Part shown: positions 26,326 through 39,586 of the stretch, one piece after another
Layout of the letters: the number at the start of each line of letters is the position of its first letter
How positions within the stretch are numbered: the first letter of the stretch is position 1
From: Halictus rubicundus
Taxonomy: Eukaryota; Arthropoda; Insecta; Hymenoptera; Halictidae
DNA: 64,000 nt
NCBI RefSeq assembly: GCF_050948215.1
Contig: NW_027488819.1
Location: forward strand, 248,001-312,000
Direction of reading: 5' to 3'
The notes under the pieces: generated by a model
Databases searched by the model: none
Told to the model about the DNA's origin: nothing
What the model saw: only the letters and a program-made list of their open reading frames with translations
Program-made: the position numbers and the translations under genes

Positions 26326-29300
26326 ATCCTCTATCCGATCCTATCCTCTATCCTATCCTATCCTCTATCCTATCCTATCCTCTATCTTATCCTATCCTCT
26401 ATCCTATCCTATCATCTATCCTATCCTATCCTCTATCCTATCCTATCCTATCGTATCCTCTATCGTATCCTATCCTCTATCCTATCCTATCGTATCCTCT
26501 ATCGTATCCTATCCTCTATACTATCCTATCCTCTATACTATCCTATCCTCTATCCTATCCTATCCTCTATCCTATCCTATCCTCTATCCTATCCTATCCT
26601 TTATAATATCCTATCCTCTATCCTATCCTATCCTCTATAATATCGTATCCTCTATCATATCCTTTCCTCTTCCCTATAATATCATCTATCTTATCCTATC
26701 CTCTATCCTATCCTATCATCTATCCTATCCAATCCTCTATTCTATCTGATCCACTATCATATCCTATCCTCTATCCTATCCTATCCTCTATCCTATCCTA
26801 TCCTCTATCATATCCTACCCTCTATCATATCCTATCCTATATCCTATCCTTTCCTCTATCCTATCCTATCGTATCCTCTATCGTATCCTATCCTCTATCC
26901 TATCTTATCCTCTATCGTATCCTATCCTCTATCCTATCCTATCCTCTATCCTATCCAATCCCCTATCCTATCCTCTATCCGATCTTATCCTCTACCCTAT
27001 CCTATCCTCTATCCGATCCTATCCTCTATCTTATCCTATCCTCTATCCTATCCTATCCTCTATACTATCCTATCCTCTATCCTATCCTCTATCCTATCCT
27101 ATCCTCTATCATATCCTATCCTCTATCCTATCCTGTCGTCTATCCTATCATATCCTCTATCTTATCCTATCCTCTATACTATCCTATCCTCTATCCTATC
27201 CTATCCTCTATCCTATCCTATCCTCTATCATATCCTATCCTCTATCCTCTCCTATCCTCTATCCTATCCTATCCTCTATCCTATCCTACCCTCTATCCTA
27301 TCCTATCCTCTATCCTATCCTATCCTCTACAATATCGTATCCTCTATCATATCCTTTCCTCTTTCCTATAATATCATCTATCCTATCGTATCCTCTATCT
27401 TATCCTATCCTCTATCCTATCCTATCATCTATCCTATCCTATCCTCTATCCTATCCTATCCTCTATCATATCCTATCCTCTATCCTATCCTATCATCTAT
27501 CCTATCCAATCCTCTATTCTATCTGATCCACTATCATATCCTATCCTCTATCCTATCCTATCCTCTATCCTATCCTATCCTCTATCCTATCCTATCCTCT
27601 ATCATATCCTATCCTCTATCCTATCCTATCCTCTATCCTATCTTATCCTCTATCTTATCCTATCCTCTATCCTATCCTATACTCTATCCTATCTTATCCT
27701 CTATCTTATCCTATCCTCTATCCTATCCTCTATCCTATCCTATCCTTTATTCTATCCAATCCCCTATCCTATCCTCTAGCCGATCCTATCCTCTATCCTA
27801 TCCCATCCTCTATCCTATCCTATCCTCTATCTTATCCTATCCTCTATCCTATCCTATCATCTATCCTATCCTATCCTCTATCCTATCCTATCCTCTATCA
27901 TATCCTATCCTCTATCATATCCTATCCTCCATCCTATCCAATCCTCTATCCTATCCTATCCTCTATCCTATCCTATCGTATCCTCTATCCTATCCTATCC
28001 TATCCTCTATCCTATCCTATCCTCTATCCTATCCTATACTCTATCCTATCTTATCCTCTATCTTATCCTATCCTCTATCCTATCCTCTATCCTATCCTAT
28101 CCTTTATTCTATCCAATCCCCTATCCTATCCTCTATCCGATCCTATCCTCTATCCTATCCTATCCTCTATCCTATCCTATCCTCTATCTTATCCTATCCT
28201 CTATCCTATCCTATCATCTATCCTATCCAATCCTCTATCCTATCCTATCCTCTATCCTATCCTATCGTATCCTCTATCCTATCCTATCCTATCCTCTACC
28301 TTATCCTATCCTCTATCCTATCCTATCCTCTATCCTATCCTATCCTCTATCCTATCCTATCCTCTATCCTATTCTATCCTCTATCATATCCTATCCTCTA
28401 TCCTATCCTATCCTCTATCCTATCCTATCCTCTATCCTATCCGATCCTCTATCATATCCTATCCTCATTCCTATAATATCATCTGTCCTATCCTATCCTC
28501 TATCCTATCCAATCCCCTAGCCTATCCTCTATCCTATCCTATCCTCTATCATATCCTATCCTCTATCCTATCCTATCATCTATCCTATCCAATCCTCTAT
28601 TCTATCTGATCCACTATCATATCCTATCCTCTATCCTATCCTATCCTCTATCCTATCCTATCCTTTATAATATCCTATCCTCTATCCTATCCTATCCCCT
28701 ATAATATCGTATCCTCTACCATATCCTTTCCTCTTCCCTATAATATCATCTATCCTATCCTATCCTCTATCTTATCCTATCCTCTATCCTATCCTATCAT
28801 CTATCCTATCCAATCCTCTATTCTATCTGATCCACTATCATATCCTATCTTCTATCCTATCCTATCCTATATCCTATCCTATCCTCTATCCTATCCTATC
28901 CTCTATCATATCCTATCCTCTATCCTATCCTATCCTCTATCCAATCTTATCCTCTATCTTATCCTATCCTCTATCCTATCCTATACTCTATCCTATCTTA
29001 TCCTCTATCTTATCCTATCCTCTATCCTATCCTCTATCCTATCCTATCCTTTATTCTATCCAATCCCCTATCCTATCCTCTAGCCGATCCTATCCTCTAT
29101 CCTATCCTATCCTCTATCCTATCCTATCGTATCCTCTATCCTATCCTATCCTATCCTCTATCCTATCCTATACTCTATCCTATCTTATCCTCTATCTTAT
29201 CCTATCCTCTATCCTATCCTCTATCCTATCCTCTATCCTATCCTATCATCTATCCTATCCTATCCTCTATCCTATCCTATCCTCTATCATATCCTATCCT

Positions 29301-30058
29301 CTATCATATCCTATCCTATATCCTATACTATCCTCTATCCTATCCTATCGTATCCTCTATCGTATCCTATCCTCTATCCTATCCTATCGTATCCTCTATC
29401 GTATCCTATCCTCTATACTATCCTATCCTCTATACTATCCTATCCTCTATCCTATCCTATCCTCTATCTTATCCTATCCTCTATCCTATCCTATCATCTA
29501 TCCTATCCTATCCTCTATCCTATCCTATCCTCTATCCTATCCTATCCTTTATAATATCCTATCCTCTATCCTCTCCTATCCTCTATCCTATCCTATCCTC
29601 TATCATATCCTATCGTATCCTCTATCGTATCCTATCCATTATCATATCCTATCCTCTATCCTCTCCTATCCTCTATCCTATCCTATCCTCTATCCTATCC
29701 TTTCGTATCCTCTATCGCATCCTATCCTCTATCCTATCATATCCTCTATCCTATCCTATCCTCTATCCTATCCTATCATCTATACTATCCTATCCTCTAT
29801 CCTATCATATCCTCTACCTTATCCTATCCTCTATCCTATCCTATCCTCTATCCTATCCTATCCTCTATCCTATCCTATCCTCTATCCTATCCTATCCTCT
29901 ATCATATCCTATCCTCTATCCTATCCTATCCTCTATCCTATCCTATCCTCTATCCTATCCTATCCTCTATCATATCCTATCCTCATTCCTATAATATCAT
30001 CTGTCCTATCCTATCCTCTATCCTATCCAATCCCCTTGCCTATCCTCTATCGTATCCT

Positions 30059-33000
30059 ATGCTCTATCCTATCCTATCCTCTATCCTATCCTATCCTCTA
30101 TCCTATCCTATCCTCTATCCTATCCTATCCTCTATCCTATCCTATCCTCTATCCTATCCTATCCTCTATCCTATCCTATCCTCTATCCTATCCTATCCTC
30201 TATCCTATCCTATCCTCTATCCTATCCAATCCCCTATCCTATCCTCTATCCGATCTTATCCTCTATCCTATCCTATCCTCTATCCGATCCTATCCTCTAT
30301 CTTATCCTATCCTCTATCCTATCCTATCCTCTATACTATCCTATCCTCTATCCTATCCTCTATCCTATCCTATCCTCTATCATATCCTATCCTCTATCCT
30401 ATCCTATCCTCTATCCTATCCTACCCTCTATCCTATCCTATCCTCTATCCTATCCTATCCTCTACAATATCGTATCCTCTATCATATCCTTTCCTCTTTC
30501 CTATAATATCATCTATCCTATCGTATCCTCTATCTTATCCTATCCTCTATCCTATCCTATCATCTATCCTATCCTATCCTCTATCCTATCCTATCCTCTA
30601 TCATATCCTATCCTCTATCCTAGCCTATCATCTATCCTATCCAATCCTCTATTCTATCTGATCCACTATCATATCCTATCCTCTATCCTATCCTATCCTC
30701 TATCCTATCCTATCCTTTATCCTATCCTATCCTCTATCATATCCTATCCTCTATCCTATCCTATCCTCTATCCTATCCTATCCTCTATCCTATCCTATCC
30801 TCTATCATATCCTATCCTCATTCCTATAATATCATCTGTCCTATCCTATCCTCTATCCTATCCAATCCCCTAGCCTATCCTCTATCGTATCCTATCCTCT
30901 ATCCTATCCTATCCTCTATCCTATCCTATCCTCTATCTTATCCTATCCTCTATCCTATCCTATCCTCTATCCTATCCTATCCTCTATCCTATCCAATCCC
31001 CTATCCTATCCTCTATCCGATCTTATCCTCTATCCTATCCTATCCTCTATGCTATCCTATCCTCTATCATATCCTATCCTATATCCTATCCTATCCTCTA
31101 TCATATCCTATCCTCTATCCTATCCTATCGTCTATCCTATCATATCCTCTATCTTATCCTATCCTATATACTATCCTATCCTCTTTCCTATCCTATCCTC
31201 TATCCTATCCTATCCTCTATCATATCCTATCCTCTATCCTCTCCTATCCTCTATCCTATCCTATCCTCTATCCTATCCTACCCTCTATCCTATCCTTTCG
31301 TATCCTCTATCGCATCCTATCCTCTATCCTATCCTATCCTCTATCCTATCCTATCCTCTATACTATCCTATCCTCTATCCTATCCTATCCTGTATCCTAT
31401 CCTATCCTCTATCATATCCTATCCTCTATCCTCTCCTATCCTCTATCCTATCCTATCCTCTATCCTATCCTATCCTCTATCCTATCCAATCCCCTATCCT
31501 ATCCTCTATCCGATATTATCCTCTATCCTATCCTATCCTCTATCCGATCCTATCCTCTATCTTATCCTATCCTCTATCATATCCTATCCTCATTCCTATA
31601 ATATCATCTGTCCTATCCTATCCTCTATCCTATCCAATCCCCTAGCCTATCCTCTATCGTATCCTATGCTCTATCCTATCCTATCCTCTATCCTATCCTA
31701 TCCTCTATCCTATCCTATCCTCTATCCTATCCTATCCTCTATCCTATCCTATCCTCTATCCTATCCTATCCTCTATCCTATCCTATCCTCTATCCTATCC
31801 TATCCTCTATCCTATCCTATCCTCTATACTATCCTATCCTCTATCCTATCCTCTATCCTATCCTATCCTCTATCATATCCTATCCTCTATCCTATCCTAT
31901 CCTCTATCCTATCCTACCCTCTATCCTATCCTATCCTCTATCCTATCCTATCCTCTACAATATCGTATCCTCTATCATATCCTTTCCTCTTTCCTATAAT
32001 ATCATCTATCCTATCGTATCCTCTATCTTATCCTATCCTCTATCCTATCCTATCATCTATCCTATCCTATCCTCTATCCTATCCTATCCTCTATCATATC
32101 CTATCCTCTATCCTAGCCTATCATCTATCCTATCCAATCCTCTATTCTATCTGATCCACTATCATATCCTATCCTCTATCCTATCCTATCCTCTATCCTA
32201 TCCTATCCTTTATCCTATCCTATCCTCTATCCTATCCTATCCTCTATCTTATCCTATCCTCTATCCTATCCTATCCTCTATCCTATCCTATCCTCTATCC
32301 TATCCAATCCCCTATCCTATCCTCTATCCGATCTTATCCTCTATCCTATCCTATCCTCTATCCGATCCTATCCTCTATCTTATCCTATCCTCTATCCTAT
32401 CCTATGCTCTATACTATACTATCCTCTATCCTATCCTCTATCCTATCCTATCCTCTATCCTATCCTATCCTCTATCCTATCCTATCCTCTATCATATCCT
32501 ATCCTCTATCCTCTCCTATCCTCTATCCTATCCTATCCTCTATCCTATCCTACCCTCTATCCTATCCTTTCGTATCCTCTATCGCATCCTATCCTCTATC
32601 CTATCCTATCCTCTATACTATCCTATCCTCTATCCTATCCTATCCTCTATCATATCCTATCCTCTATCCTAGCCTATCATCTATCCTATCCAATCCTCTA
32701 TTCTATCTGATCCACTATCATATCCTATCCTCTATCCTATCCTATCCTCTATCCTATCCTATCCTTTATCCTATCCTATCCTCTATCCTATCCTATCCTC
32801 TATCTTATCCTATCCTCTATCCTATCCTATCCTCTATCCTATCCTATCCTCTATCCTATCCAATCCCCTATCCTATCCTCTATCCGATCTTATCCTCTAT
32901 CCTATCCTATCCTCTATCCGATCCTATCCTCTATCTTATCCTATCCTCTATCCTATCCTATGCTCTATACTATACTATCCTCTATCCTATCCTCTATCCT

Positions 33001-33780
33001 ATCCTATCCTCTATCCTATCCTATCCTCTATCCTATCCTATCCTCTATCATATCCTATCCTCTATCCTCTCCTATCCTCTATCCTATCCTATCCTCTATC
33101 CTATCCTACCCTCTATCCTATCCTTTCGTATCCTCTATCGCATCCTATCCTCTATCCTATCCTATCCTCTATACTATCCTATCCTCTATCCTATCATATC
33201 CTCTATCCTATCCTATCCTCTATGCTATCCTATCCTCTATCATATCCTATCCTATATCCTATCCTATCCTCTATCATATCCTATCCTCTATCCTATCCTA
33301 TCGTCTATCCTATCATATCCTCTATCTTATCCTATCCTATATACTATCCTATCCTCTTTCCTATCCTATCCTCTATCCTATCCTATCCTCTATCATATCC
33401 TATCCTCTATCCTCTCCTATCCTCTATCCTATCCTATCCTCTATCCTATCCTACCCTCTATCCTATCCTTTCGTATCCTCTATCGCATCCTATCCTCTAT
33501 CCTATCCTATCCTCTATCCTATCCTATCCTCTATACTATCCTATCCTCTATCCTATCCTATCCTGTATCCTATCCTATCCTCTATCATATCCTATCCTCT
33601 ATCCTCTCCTATCCTCTATCCTATCCTATCCTCTATCCTATCCTATCCTCTATCCTATCCAATCCCCTATCCTATCCTCTATCCGATATTATCCTCTATC
33701 CTATCCTATCCTCTATCCGATCCTATCCTCTATCTTATCCTATCCTCTATCCTATCCTATCCTCTATACTATACTATCCT
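30059..33780 (+). repeat. Nested duplications with 1,607-, 2,173- and 556-bp offsets
   Basis: The TATGCTC start at 30059 recurs at 31666 (1,607 bp). The CTATGCTATCC segment at 31049 recurs at 33222 (2,173 bp) over about 540 bp. The segment with TATGCTCTATACTATACTATCC at 32404 recurs at 32960 (556 bp), as does CTTTATCC near 32211 and 32766. The pieces overlap, so they record successive rounds of unequal exchange. Boundaries are approximate. Confidence 0.65.
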
Positions 33781-35074
33781 CTATCCTATCCTCTATCCTA
33801 TCCTATCCTCTATCCTAACCTATCCTCTATCATATCCTATCCTCTATCCTCTCCTATCCTCTATCCTATCCAATCCCCTATCCTATCCTCTATCCGATCT
33901 TATCCTCTATCCTATCCTATCCTCTATCCGATCCTATCCTCTATCTTATTCTATCCTCTATCCTACCCTATCCTCTATCCTATCCTATCCTCTACAATAT
34001 CGTATCCTCTATCATATCCTTTCCTCTTTCCTATAATATCATCTATCCTATCGTATCCTCTATCTTATCCTATCCTCTATCCTATCCTATCATCTATCCT
34101 ATCCTATCCTCTATCCTATCCTATCCTCTATCCTATCCTATGCTCTATCCTATCCTATCCTCTATCCTATCCTATCCTCTATCCTATCCTATCGTATCCT
34201 CTATCGTATCCTATCCTCTATCCTATCCTATCCTCTATCCTATCCAATCCCCTATCCTATCCTCTATCCGATCTTATCCTCTATCCTATCCTATCCTCTA
34301 TCCGATCCTATCCTCTATCTTATTCTATCCTCTATCCTATCCTATCCTCTATACTATACTATCCTCTATCCTATCCTACCCTCTATCCTATCCTATCGTA
34401 TCCTCTATCGTATCCTATCCTCTATCCTATCCTATCCTCTATTATATCCTATCCCCTATACTATCCTATCCTCTATCCTACCCTATCCTCTATCCTATCC
34501 TATCCTCTATCCTATTCTATCCTCTATCATATCCTATCCTCTATCCTATTCTATCCTCTATCCTATCCTATCCTCTGTCCTATCCTATCCTCGATCCTAT
34601 CCTATCCTCTATCGTATCCTATCGTCTATCCTATCATATCCTCTATCTTATCCTACCCTCTATACTATCCTATCCTCGATCCTATCCTATCCTCTATCCT
34701 ATCCTATCCTCTATCATATCCTATCCTCTATCCTCTCCTATCCTCTATCCTATCCTATCCTCTATCCTATCCTACCCTCTATCCTATCCTTTCGTATCCT
34801 CTATCGCATCCTATCCTCTATCCTATCCTATCCTCTATCCTATCCTATCCTCTATCCTATCCTCTATCCTATCCTATCCTCTATCTTATCCTATCCTCTA
34901 TCCTATCTTATCCTCTATCCTATCCTATCCTCTATCCTATCCTATCCTCTATCCTATCCTATCCTCTAAAATATCGTATCCTCTATCATATCCTATCCTC
35001 ATTCCTATAATATCATCTGTCCTATCCTATCCTCTATCCTATCCAATCCCCTATCCTATCCTCTATCGTATCCT

Positions 35075-36230
35075 ATGCTCTATCCTATCCTATCCTCTAT
35101 CCTATCCTATCGTATCCTCTATCGTATCCTATCCTCTATCCTATCCTATCGTATCCTCTATCGTTTCCTATCCTCTATCCTATCCTATCCTATCCTCTAT
35201 CCTATCCTATCCTATCCTCTATCTTATCCTATCCTCTATCCTATCCTATCATCTATCCTATCCTATACTCTATCCTATCCTATCCTCTACCCTATCCTAT
35301 CCTCTATCCTATCCTATCCTCTATCCTATCCTATCCTCTATCCTATCTTATCCTCTATCTTATCCTATCCTCTATCCTATCCTATCATCTATCCTATCCT
35401 ATCTTCTATCCTATCCTATCCTCTATCATATCCTATCCTGTATCCTATCCTATCCCCTATCCTATCCTATCCTCTATCCTATCCTATCCTCTACAATATC
35501 GTATCCTCTATCATATCCTTTCCTCTTTTCTATAATATAATCTATCCTATCGTATCCTCTATCTTATCCTATCCTCTATACTATCCTATCCTCTATCCTA
35601 TCATATCCTCTATCCTATCCTATCCTCTATGCTATCCTATCCTCTATCATATCCTATCCTCTATCCTATCCTATCCTCTATCATATCCTATCCTCTATCC
35701 TATCCTATCAACTATCCTATCATATCCTCTATCTTATCCTATCCTCTAAACTATCCTATCCTCTATCCTATCCTATCCTCTATCATATCCTATCCTCTAT
35801 CCTCTCCTATCCTCTATCCTATCCTATCCTCTATCCTATCCTACCCTCTATACTATCCTATCCTCTATCCTATCCTATCCTATCCTCCATCCTATCCTAT
35901 CCTCTATCCTATCCTATCCTCTATACTATCCTATCCTCTATCCTATCCTATCCTATCCTCTATCCTATGCTATCCTCTATCCTATCCTATCCTCTATCCT
36001 ATCCTATCCTCTATCATATCCTATCCTCTATCCTATCCTATCGTCTATCCTATCATATCCTCTATCTTATCCTATCCTCTAAACTATCCTATCCTCTATC
36101 ATATCCTATCCTCTATCGTCTCCTATCCTCTATCCTATCCTATCCTCTATCCTATCCTACCCTCTATCCTATCCTTTCGTATCCTCTATCGCATCCTATC
36201 CTCTATCCTATCCTATCCTCTATCTGATCC
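35075..36230 (+). repeat. Satellite block duplicated at 39427-40582
   Basis: Same marker order at an offset of 4,352 bp: TATGCTC at 35075/39427, CTATGCTATCC at 35629/39981, and the TCTTTTCTATAATATAATC box near 35518/39870. Small differences such as CGTATCC against CTTATCC near the start show that the copies are not identical. Confidence 0.7.
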
Positions 36231-36289
36231 TATCCTCTATCTTATCCTATCCTCTATCCTATCCTATCCTCTATACTATCCTATCCTCT

Positions 36290-37250
36290 ATCCTATCCTC
36301 TATCCTATCCTATCCTCTATCGTATCCTATCCTCTATCCTATCCTATCGTATCCTCTATCGTATCCTATCCTCTATCCTATCCTATCCTATCCTCTATCC
36401 TATCCTATCCTTTCCTCTATACTATCCTATCATCTATCCTATCCTATCCTCTATCCTATCCTATCCACTATCATATCCTATCCTCTATCCTCTCCTATCC
36501 TCTATCCTATCCTATCCTCTATCCTATCCTACCCTCTATCCTATCCTTTCGTATCATCTATCGCATCCTATCCTCTATCCTATCCTATCCTCTATCCTAT
36601 CCTATCCTCTATCCTATCCTATCCTCTATCCTATCCTATCCTCTATACTATCCTATCATCTATCCTATCATATCCTCTACCTTATCCTATCCTCTATCCT
36701 ATCCTATCCTATCCTCTATCCTATCCTATCCTATCCTCTATCTTATCCTCTCCTCTATACTATCCTATCCTCTATCCTATCCTATCCTCTATCCTATCCA
36801 ATCCTCTATCCTATCCTATCCTTTATAATATCCTATCCTCTATCCTATCCTATCCTCTATACTATCCTATCATCTATCCTATCCTATCCTATCCTCTATC
36901 CTATCCTATCCTCTATCATATCCTATCCTCTATCCTATCCTATCCTCTATCCTATCTTATCCTCTATCGTATCCTATCCTATATCCTATCCTATCATCTA
37001 TCCTATCCTATCTTCTATCCTATCCTATCCTCTATCATATCCTATCCTCTATCCTATCCTATCCTCTATCATATCCTATCCTCTATCCTATCCTATACTC
37101 TATCCTATCTTATCCTCTATCTTATCCTATCCTCTATCCTATCCTCTATCCTATCCTATCCTTTATTCTATCCAATCCCCTATCCTATCCTCTATCCGAT
37201 CCTATCCTCTATCCTATAATATCCTCTATCTTATCCTATCCTCTATCCTA
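36290..37250 (+). repeat. Satellite block duplicated at 41400-42360
   Basis: Markers such as CCTTTATAATATCC at about 36822/41931 and the CTATATCCTATCCTATCATC segment near 36970/42078 agree at an offset of 5,108-5,109 bp. Boundaries are approximate. Confidence 0.65.
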
Positions 37251-39586
37251 TCCTATCATCTATCCTATCCTATCCTCTATCCTATCCTACCCTCTATCCT
37301 ATCCTTTCGTATCCTCTATCGCATCCTATCCTCTATCCCATCCTATCCTCTATCCTATCCTATCCTCTATACTATCCTATCCTCTATCCTATCCTATCCT
37401 ATCCTCTATCCTATGCTATCCTCTATCCTATCCCATCCTCTATCCTATCCTATCCTCTATCCTATCCTACCCTCTATCCTATCCTATCGTATCCTCTATC
37501 GTATCCTATCCTCTATCCTATCCTATCCTCTATTATATCCTATCCCCTATACTATCCTATCCTCTATCCTACCCTATCCTCTATCCTATCCTATCCTCTA
37601 TCCTATTCTATCCTCTATCATATCCTATCCTCTATCCTATTCTATCCTCTATCCTATCCTATCCTCTGTCCTATCCTATCCTCGATCCTATCCTATCCTC
37701 TATCGTATCCTATCGTCTATCCTATCATATCCTCTATCTTACCCTACCCTCTATACTATCCTATCCTCGATCCTATCCTATCCTCTATCCTATCCTATCC
37801 TCTATCATATCCTATCCTCTATCCTCTCCTATCCTCTATCCTATCCTATCCTCTATCCTATCCTACCCTCTATCCTATCCTTTCGTATCCTCTATCGCAT
37901 CCTATCCTCTATCCTATCCTATCCTCTATCCTATCCTATCCTCTATCCTATCCTCTATCCTATCCTATCCTCTATCTTATCCTATCCTCTATCCTATCTT
38001 ATCCTCTATCCTATCCTATCCTCTATCCTATCCTATCCTCTATCCTATCCTATCCTCTAAAATATCGTATCCTCTATCATATCCTATCCTCATTCCTATA
38101 ATATCATCTGTCCTATCCTATCCTCTATCCTATCCAATCCCCTATCCTATCCTCTATCGTATCCTATGCTCTATCCTATCTTATCCTCTATCCTATCCTA
38201 TCGTATCCTCTATCGTATCCTATCCTCTATCCTATCCTATCTTATCCTCTATCGTTTCCTATCCTCTATCCTATCCTATCCTATCCTCTATCCTATCCTA
38301 TCCTATCCTCTATCTTATCCTATCCTCTATCATATCCTATCCTCTATCCTATCCTATACTCTATCCTATCTTATCCTCTATCTTATCCTATCCTCTATCC
38401 TATCCTCTATCCTATCCTATCCTTTATTCTATCCAATCCCCTATCCTATCCTCTATCCGATCCTATCCTCTATCCTATAATATCCTCTATCTTATCCTAT
38501 CCTCTATCCTATCCTATCATCTATCCTATCCTATCCTCTATCCTATCCTACCCTCTATCCTATCCTTTCGTATCCTCTATCGCATCCTATCCTCTATCCC
38601 ATCCTATCCTCTATCCTATCCTATCCTCTATACTATCCTATCCTCTATCCTATCCTATCCTATCCTCTATCCTATGCTATCCTCTATCCTATCCCATCCT
38701 CTATCCTATCCTATCCTCTATCCTATCCTACCCTCTATCCTATCCTATCGTATCCTCTATCGTATCCTATCCTCTATCCTATCCTATCCTCTATTATATC
38801 CTATCCCCTATACTATCCTATCCTCTATCCTACCCTATCCTCTATCCTATCCTATCCTCTATCCTATTCTATCCTCTATCATATCCTATCCTCTATCCTA
38901 TTCTATCCTCTATCCTATCCTATCCTCTGTCCTATCCTATCCTCGATCCTATCCTATCCTCTATCGTATCCTATCGTCTATCCTATCATATCCTCTATCT
39001 TACCCTACCCTCTATACTATCCTATCCTCGATCCTATCCTATCCTCTATCCTATCCTATCCTCTATCATATCCTATCCTCTATCCTCTCCTATCCTCTAT
39101 CCTATCCTATCCTCTATCCTATCCTACCCTCTATCCTATCCTTTCGTATCCTCTATCGCATCCTATCCTCTATCCTATCCTATCCTCTATCCTATCCTAT
39201 CCTCTATCCTATCCTCTATCCTATCCTATCCTCTATCTTATCCTATCCTCTATCCTATCTTATCCTCTATCCTATCCTATCCTCTATCCTATCCTATCCT
39301 CTATCCTATCCTATCCTCTAAAATATCGTATCCTCTATCATATCCTATCCTGATTCCTATAATATCATCTGTCCTATCCTATCCTCTATCCTATCCAATC
39401 CCCTATCCTATCCTCTATCGTATCCTATGCTCTATCCTATCCTATCCTCTATCCTATCCTATCGTATCCTCTATCGTATCCTATCCTCTATCCTATCCTA
39501 TCTTATCCTCTATCGTTTCCTATCCTCTATCCTATCCTATCCTATCCTCTATCCTATCCTATCCTATCCTCTATCTTATCCTATCC
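37065..39586 (+). repeat. 1,261-bp near-perfect direct tandem duplication
   Basis: About 37065-38325 is repeated immediately at about 38326-39586. The same series of rare variants (CCTATAATATCC, GTATCATCG-type boxes, CTAAAATATCG, TATGCTC) appears twice at exactly 1,261 bp. By eye I noted only a few differences, such as CCTCATTCC against CCTGATTCC near 38092/39353 and CTTATCC against CCTATCC near 38180/39441. It is the freshest large tandem duplication that I could see in the window. Confidence 0.8.
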
